64,000 bases of DNA, taken from positions 37,720 through 101,719 of the forward strand of contig JAGCPB010000039.1 of NCBI GenBank assembly GCA_017642425.1, written 5' to 3'. Both the position numbers and the translations under genes were made by a program. Shown here one piece after another: positions 60,719 to 64,000 of this stretch (positions are counted from its first letter, which is position 1; each line of letters starts with the position of its first letter). Below the pieces are notes generated by a model. That model did no database searches, had not been told where the DNA came from, and saw nothing but the letters and a program-made list of their open reading frames with translations. The stretch is from Bacteroidaceae bacterium (GTDB taxonomy: Bacteria; Bacteroidota; Bacteroidia; Bacteroidales; Bacteroidaceae).

Positions 60719-61849
60719 TCAATCTATTTTTATTCTTAGTTTTTTTGGTTCGGTCTTGGAATTGGGTTTGGATTCAACCTTGGTATCGGCCTTAGGCTCC
60801 GTCCTGGTGATGGTCTTGGATTTGGACTCTTCTCTAGGCTTAGGCAGGGTCCTGTCAAGTTCGTTGTCCAATGCCTGAATAGATGTGGCTTTGAAGAGTA
60901 TCTTCTTTGCGCCCGAAAACAGTACGAACGCCGGCGCAGACTGCAGATTTGCGTTTTTGATAAGCCTGCTCTCCCAGCCTTCAGGGTCATTATACGACAC
61001 CCATCTTACGGTATCCCCGGATATGGTCTCTTTCCACCTCTCCGTATTGACATCTATCGAGATATCCGTAACATTGAAGTTTCTTGCGTAATACTTGTTC
61101 AGGAAATATTGGAGCGTATCTCTGGCCTCAAGGCCTTTTTCTCCCATCCACGAAGCCCAAACGCATACAAGCAGATGGTTTGCCTTGCCTCCAATGTCAA
61201 CGAACTGATATGAATGGCCTGTGGAATCATTTACGGAATACCTGTCCAGATAGATGTTGTTGGTTATGTTCCTGTTGAATTCCAGTTTCAGTTGGGTAAG
61301 ATACGGTGCGTCCTGCATGTTTCCGCTCATGCGTTTTATCAGAGTCTCTATGTCATTCTCCCTGGCATGATATTTCTGCACCATGCAGTCATAAATAAGG
61401 TACGGGGTTACCTCCGAGAATGGATCCCTGGTTATAAAAGAATCAATCCGGGCCGCGGTCTGTGACATTGCAGTGTCGCCCGATGATTCCATATAGAATG
61501 ACTGGTATGAGTCATTACAGTAACCGCCCGATACATGGATAAAGCCCGTATCGGCAGGTACGGTGATGAAAGACTCCACATCCTTCTCTGCAAACACGGG
61601 ATGATGACGCCCGTCGGGAAGCAACAGGATTAGGGTTGTGACTGTGTCGGGACGGAATTTCCAGGTAAATTGCCCGTTACGGCAGAATATGGTGTCAATG
61701 TCCTCAAAACGGGAGTCAAGCCCTATGACCAGTATGGAATCGGTTCCGGGCTGAACGGTACCATGCAATATGAACATCCCCTTGTTCCTGCCGCACGATG
61801 CAGACATAAACAGGAGAATGAGTATAATTGCATGTAACCTTGTTCTCAT
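60719..61849 (-). CDS. DUF4369-like lipoprotein with thioredoxin-like domain lacking CXXC
   Basis: A 376-residue lipoprotein; signal peptide ends MSASC (Cys19). Residues 25-120 form a beta-rich domain (MFILHGTVQPGTDSILVIGLD...CRNGQFTWKF) like DUF4369. About 225-340 resembles a TlpA/thioredoxin domain: HLLVCVWASWMGEKGLEARDTLQYFLNKY, then SAPAFVLFSGAKKILFKA. The place of the WCxxC redox motif is WASWMGEKG, so no dithiol chemistry is possible. The tail (345-376) is low complexity with KTEPKA, KVESKP and KTEPKK. It is 12 bp upstream of... the typA stop region on the same strand and probably follows typA in transcription. Role unknown. Confidence 0.75.
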   Translation of the reverse strand: MRTRLHAIILILLFMSASCGRNKGMFILHGTVQPGTDSILVIGLDSRFEDIDTIFCRNGQFTWKFRPDTVTTLILLLPDGRHHPVFAEKDVESFITVPADTGFIHVSGGYCNDSYQSFYMESSGDTAMSQTAARIDSFITRDPFSEVTPYLIYDCMVQKYHARENDIETLIKRMSGNMQDAPYLTQLKLEFNRNITNNIYLDRYSVNDSTGHSYQFVDIGGKANHLLVCVWASWMGEKGLEARDTLQYFLNKYYARNFNVTDISIDVNTERWKETISGDTVRWVSYNDPEGWESRLIKNANLQSAPAFVLFSGAKKILFKATSIQALDNELDRTLPKPREESKSKTITRTEPKADTKVESKPNSKTEPKKLRIKID

Positions 61850-61861
61850 ATGCGGGAAAGA

Positions 61862-63655
61862 TTATTTTGCCGCACGTTTGCGCTCCAACTCGTTAAGAAT
61901 TATCTTGCGCATACGCATGCTCTTGGGGGTAACCTCAACGTACTCGTCGTTCTTGATGTATTCAAGAGCCTCCTCAAGTGAGAATATCACGGGGGGAGCG
62001 ATGTGGGCCTTCTCATCGGCACCGCTGGCACGCATATTGGTAAGCTGCTTGCTCTTGGTCACGTTAATTACCAGGTCCTTCTCGTGGACGTGCTCACCCA
62101 CCACCTGTCCTGCATATACCTGATCCTGCGGGTTAACAAAGAACTTGCCGCGGTCCTGCAGCTTATCCAGTGCGTAAGCAAATACTGTTCCGGTCTCCAT
62201 GGCAACCATGGAACCGTTGGTGCGGCGCTCAATGTCACCCTTGTAGGGCTGATACTCCTTGAAACGGTGCGCCATCACGGCCTCACCCTGTGATGCGGTA
62301 AGAACATTGGTCCTCAGGCCGATGATACCGCGTGAAGGTATGTCGAATACAATGACCACACGGTCACCCTGTGTGTCCATCGATGTCATTTCACCCTTGC
62401 GCTTGGTGGCCAGGTCAATCATCTTGCTGGCAAACTCCTCGGGTACGCTGATGGTGAGTTCCTCAATAGGCTCGCAAGTGCGGCCGTCAATCTCCTTCAT
62501 GATTACCTGAGGCTGTCCCACCTGAAGCTCGTAGCCCTCGCGGCGCATGGTCTCTATCAATATGGAAAGGTGCAGCACGCCTCGGCCTGATACTATCCAC
62601 TTGCCGTCCTCCTCGGTGCGTTTTACACGCAGAGCCAGGTTCTTGTCCAGCTCCAGACTAAGGCGGTCCTGGATGTGGCGGGATGTAACATACTTACCCT
62701 CCTTGCCAAAGAAAGGTGAGTCATTTATTGAGAAGAGCATACTCATGGTAGGCTCGTCTATTGCGATAGGGGGCAGCGGATCGGGGTTCTCTGCATCGCA
62801 GATGGTATCGCCAATCTCAAACTTGTCAAGTCCCACAATTGCGCATATATCACCTGCCTCTACAGAGGGTACGCGCTTGCGGCCCATGCCCTCAAAAGTA
62901 TGAAGTTCCTTTATCTTGACCTTCTCCTTGCTACCGTCACGATGTGCCAGCGTGCAGGTCATGCCCTCGTTCAGGACACCGCGGTTTACACGGCCCACGG
63001 CTATACGGCCTGTATATGAAGAGTAGTCAAGCGATGTAATGAGCATCTGCAGGGTTCCCTCCTCCTGCTTGGGGGCGGGTATGTATTTCACAATTGCATC
63101 CAGCAGGGGCAGAATGTTGTCTGTGGGCTGTCTCCAGTCTGTGCTCATCCAATTCTGCTTGGCCGATCCGTACAATACCGGGAAATCCAGCTGTTCCTCT
63201 GTGGCATCAAGCGCAAACATAAGGTCAAACACCATCTCATAAACCTCCTCGGGGCGGCAGTTGGGCTTATCCACCTTATTAACTACTACAATGGGCTTAA
63301 GTCCTATCTGCAACGCTTTCTGAAGTACGAAACGGGTCTGGGGCATGGGGCCCTCAAAGGCATCTACAAGAAGGATGCAACCGTCGGCCATATTGAGAAC
63401 ACGCTCCACCTCACCTCCAAAATCAGAGTGTCCCGGAGTGTCTATGATGTTGATCTTGGTATCCTTATATACTATTGACACGTTTTTGGACAGGATGGTT
63501 ATGCCGCGCTCGCGCTCCAGGTCATTGTTGTCGAGCATGAGCTCTCCCTTGGCCTGATTGTCGCGGAACAGATGTCCGGCCAGCATCATCTTGTCAACCA
63601 GGGTGGTCTTGCCGTGGTCAACGTGTGCAATGATAGCAATATTGCGTATGTTCAT
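61862..63655 (-). CDS. typA: Translational GTPase TypA/BipA
   Basis: A 597-residue GTPase. G1 [15 protein letters not shown]3 [17 protein letters not shown]4 VVNKVDKP, and G5 GSAKQ are present, followed by domains II, III and V ([29 protein letters not shown]) and the BipA-specific C-terminal domain ([17 protein letters not shown]). It assists ribosome assembly and stress adaptation, especially at low temperature. A -7 box lies at 63681-63688, and the gene diverges from rpsO. Length is typical. Confidence 0.97.
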   Translation of the reverse strand: MNIRNIAIIAHVDHGKTTLVDKMMLAGHLFRDNQAKGELMLDNNDLERERGITILSKNVSIVYKDTKINIIDTPGHSDFGGEVERVLNMADGCILLVDAFEGPMPQTRFVLQKALQIGLKPIVVVNKVDKPNCRPEEVYEMVFDLMFALDATEEQLDFPVLYGSAKQNWMSTDWRQPTDNILPLLDAIVKYIPAPKQEEGTLQMLITSLDYSSYTGRIAVGRVNRGVLNEGMTCTLAHRDGSKEKVKIKELHTFEGMGRKRVPSVEAGDICAIVGLDKFEIGDTICDAENPDPLPPIAIDEPTMSMLFSINDSPFFGKEGKYVTSRHIQDRLSLELDKNLALRVKRTEEDGKWIVSGRGVLHLSILIETMRREGYELQVGQPQVIMKEIDGRTCEPIEELTISVPEEFASKMIDLATKRKGEMTSMDTQGDRVVIVFDIPSRGIIGLRTNVLTASQGEAVMAHRFKEYQPYKGDIERRTNGSMVAMETGTVFAYALDKLQDRGKFFVNPQDQVYAGQVVGEHVHEKDLVINVTKSKQLTNMRASGADEKAHIAPPVIFSLEEALEYIKNDEYVEVTPKSMRMRKIILNELERKRAAK

Positions 63656-63680
63656 ATATATATGTTTGTGTTTCGGGGTG

Positions 63681-63688
63681 CAAAGTTA
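63681..63688 (-). promoter_or_regulatory. -7 box of typA
   Basis: TAACTTTG on the minus strand, 25 bp upstream of the typA ATG. It matches TAnnTTTG; no -33 TTG was seen at 19-21 bp. Confidence 0.5.
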
Positions 63689-63711
63689 CGGCAAAATTGT
63701 CAGATTTTTCA

Positions 63712-63741
63712 TTGTGTATTGAAAAAGAAGCTATATCTTTG
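63712..63741 (+). promoter_or_regulatory. Promoter of rpsO
   Basis: TTG (63712-63714) and TATCTTTG (63734-63741) with a 19-bp spacer, 37 bp upstream of the rpsO ATG, pointing away from typA. Confidence 0.65.
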
Positions 63742-63778
63742 CGCCCGCTAAACGAGTTTTCACATTATTTTTAAGAAA

Positions 63779-64000
63779 ATGTATTTAGACAAAGAGAAAA
63801 AACAAGAGATCTTTGGACAATACGGAAAGTCCAACACGGATACTGGCTCACCTGAGGCCCAGATAGCCTTGTTCTCATACCGTATTTCCCATTTGACGGA
63901 ACATCTTAAGGAGAACCGTAAGGATTATAGCACTGAAAGGGCACTGACCCAGCTGGTAGGTAAGCGCAGGAGACTGCTCAACTACCTCAAGGAGAGAGAC
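63779..64000 (+). CDS. rpsO: 30S ribosomal protein S15 (partial)
   Basis: The first 74 codons of an 89-residue protein; the window ends inside the gene. MYLDKEKKQEIFGQYGKSNTDTGSPEAQIALFSYRISHLTEHLKENRKDYSTERALTQLVGKRRRLLNYL carries the S15 hallmarks TGSPE.Q and H...LVGKRR.LL.YL. It binds 16S rRNA helices 20-22 in the small subunit platform. It has a strong promoter 37 bp upstream. Confidence 0.97.
   Translation, partial: MYLDKEKKQEIFGQYGKSNTDTGSPEAQIALFSYRISHLTEHLKENRKDYSTERALTQLVGKRRRLLNYLKERD

Overview
The window comes from a Bacteroidales chromosome (Bacteroides/Prevotella-like; the genus cannot be fixed from sequence alone). The evidence is paired SusC/SusD outer-membrane glycan importers, lipoproteins with acidic residues after the lipobox cysteine, DUF4271 and GSCFA family proteins, the gene run DUF4271-hemD-rnpA-yidD-tatD-tyrS, and many promoters with the Bacteroidetes -7 box TAnnTTTG, several with TTG/TTTG 19-21 bp upstream. 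There is no rRNA, CRISPR array, integrase or intact transposase. Three tRNA genes are present (Pro-CGG, Phe-GAA, Gln-TTG).

Layout. 1-4.3 kb: a partial lipoprotein (possibly GH97), an ECF sigma factor with a polytopic membrane partner, a DnaJ-type zinc-finger protein and an AAA/DUF4143 ATPase whose promoter carries palindromic repeats. 4.4-4.8 kb: divergent tRNA-Pro and tRNA-Phe. 4.9-10.3 kb: a HAD phosphatase converging on a tightly overlapping operon (alpha/beta hydrolase, galE, a GHMP kinase resembling galacturonokinase, a sugar nucleotidyltransferase, GSCFA). 10.4-15.2 kb: a GH51 arabinofuranosidase and a U32-family/Dus gene pair. 15.3-24.4 kb, plus strand: GH95, an outer-membrane barrel, xylulokinase plus GH8 exo-oligoxylanase, and an orphan FAS1 (fasciclin) lipoprotein.

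24.4-29.2 kb, minus strand: an ECF sigma/anti-sigma/Q-rich protein operon and two GH43 enzymes. 29.4-52.0 kb, minus strand: a secreted 1381-residue modular protein, then upstream a continuous eight-gene unit, in transcription order GH43 - FAS1 - SusC - SusD - FAS1 - FAS1 - SusC - SusD (about 18.3 kb, gaps of 7-52 bp). This is the most unusual part of the window: two SusCD pairs interleaved with three fasciclin-domain lipoproteins, and a fourth FAS1 paralogue outside the unit. Around it lie enzymes for arabinoxylan or xylo-oligosaccharide breakdown (GH43 x3, GH8, GH51, GH95) and xylulokinase, so the region looks like an arabinoxylan-type polysaccharide utilization locus. No hybrid two-component regulator or xylose isomerase is visible.

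52.5-64 kb: housekeeping genes on the minus strand (tRNA-Gln, tyrS, tatD, yidD, rnpA, hemD, DUF4271, LOG family, ahcY, comM, a DUF4369-type lipoprotein, typA) and the start of rpsO on the plus strand. A 192-bp segment with 22-bp perfect inverted ends lies between tatD and tyrS.
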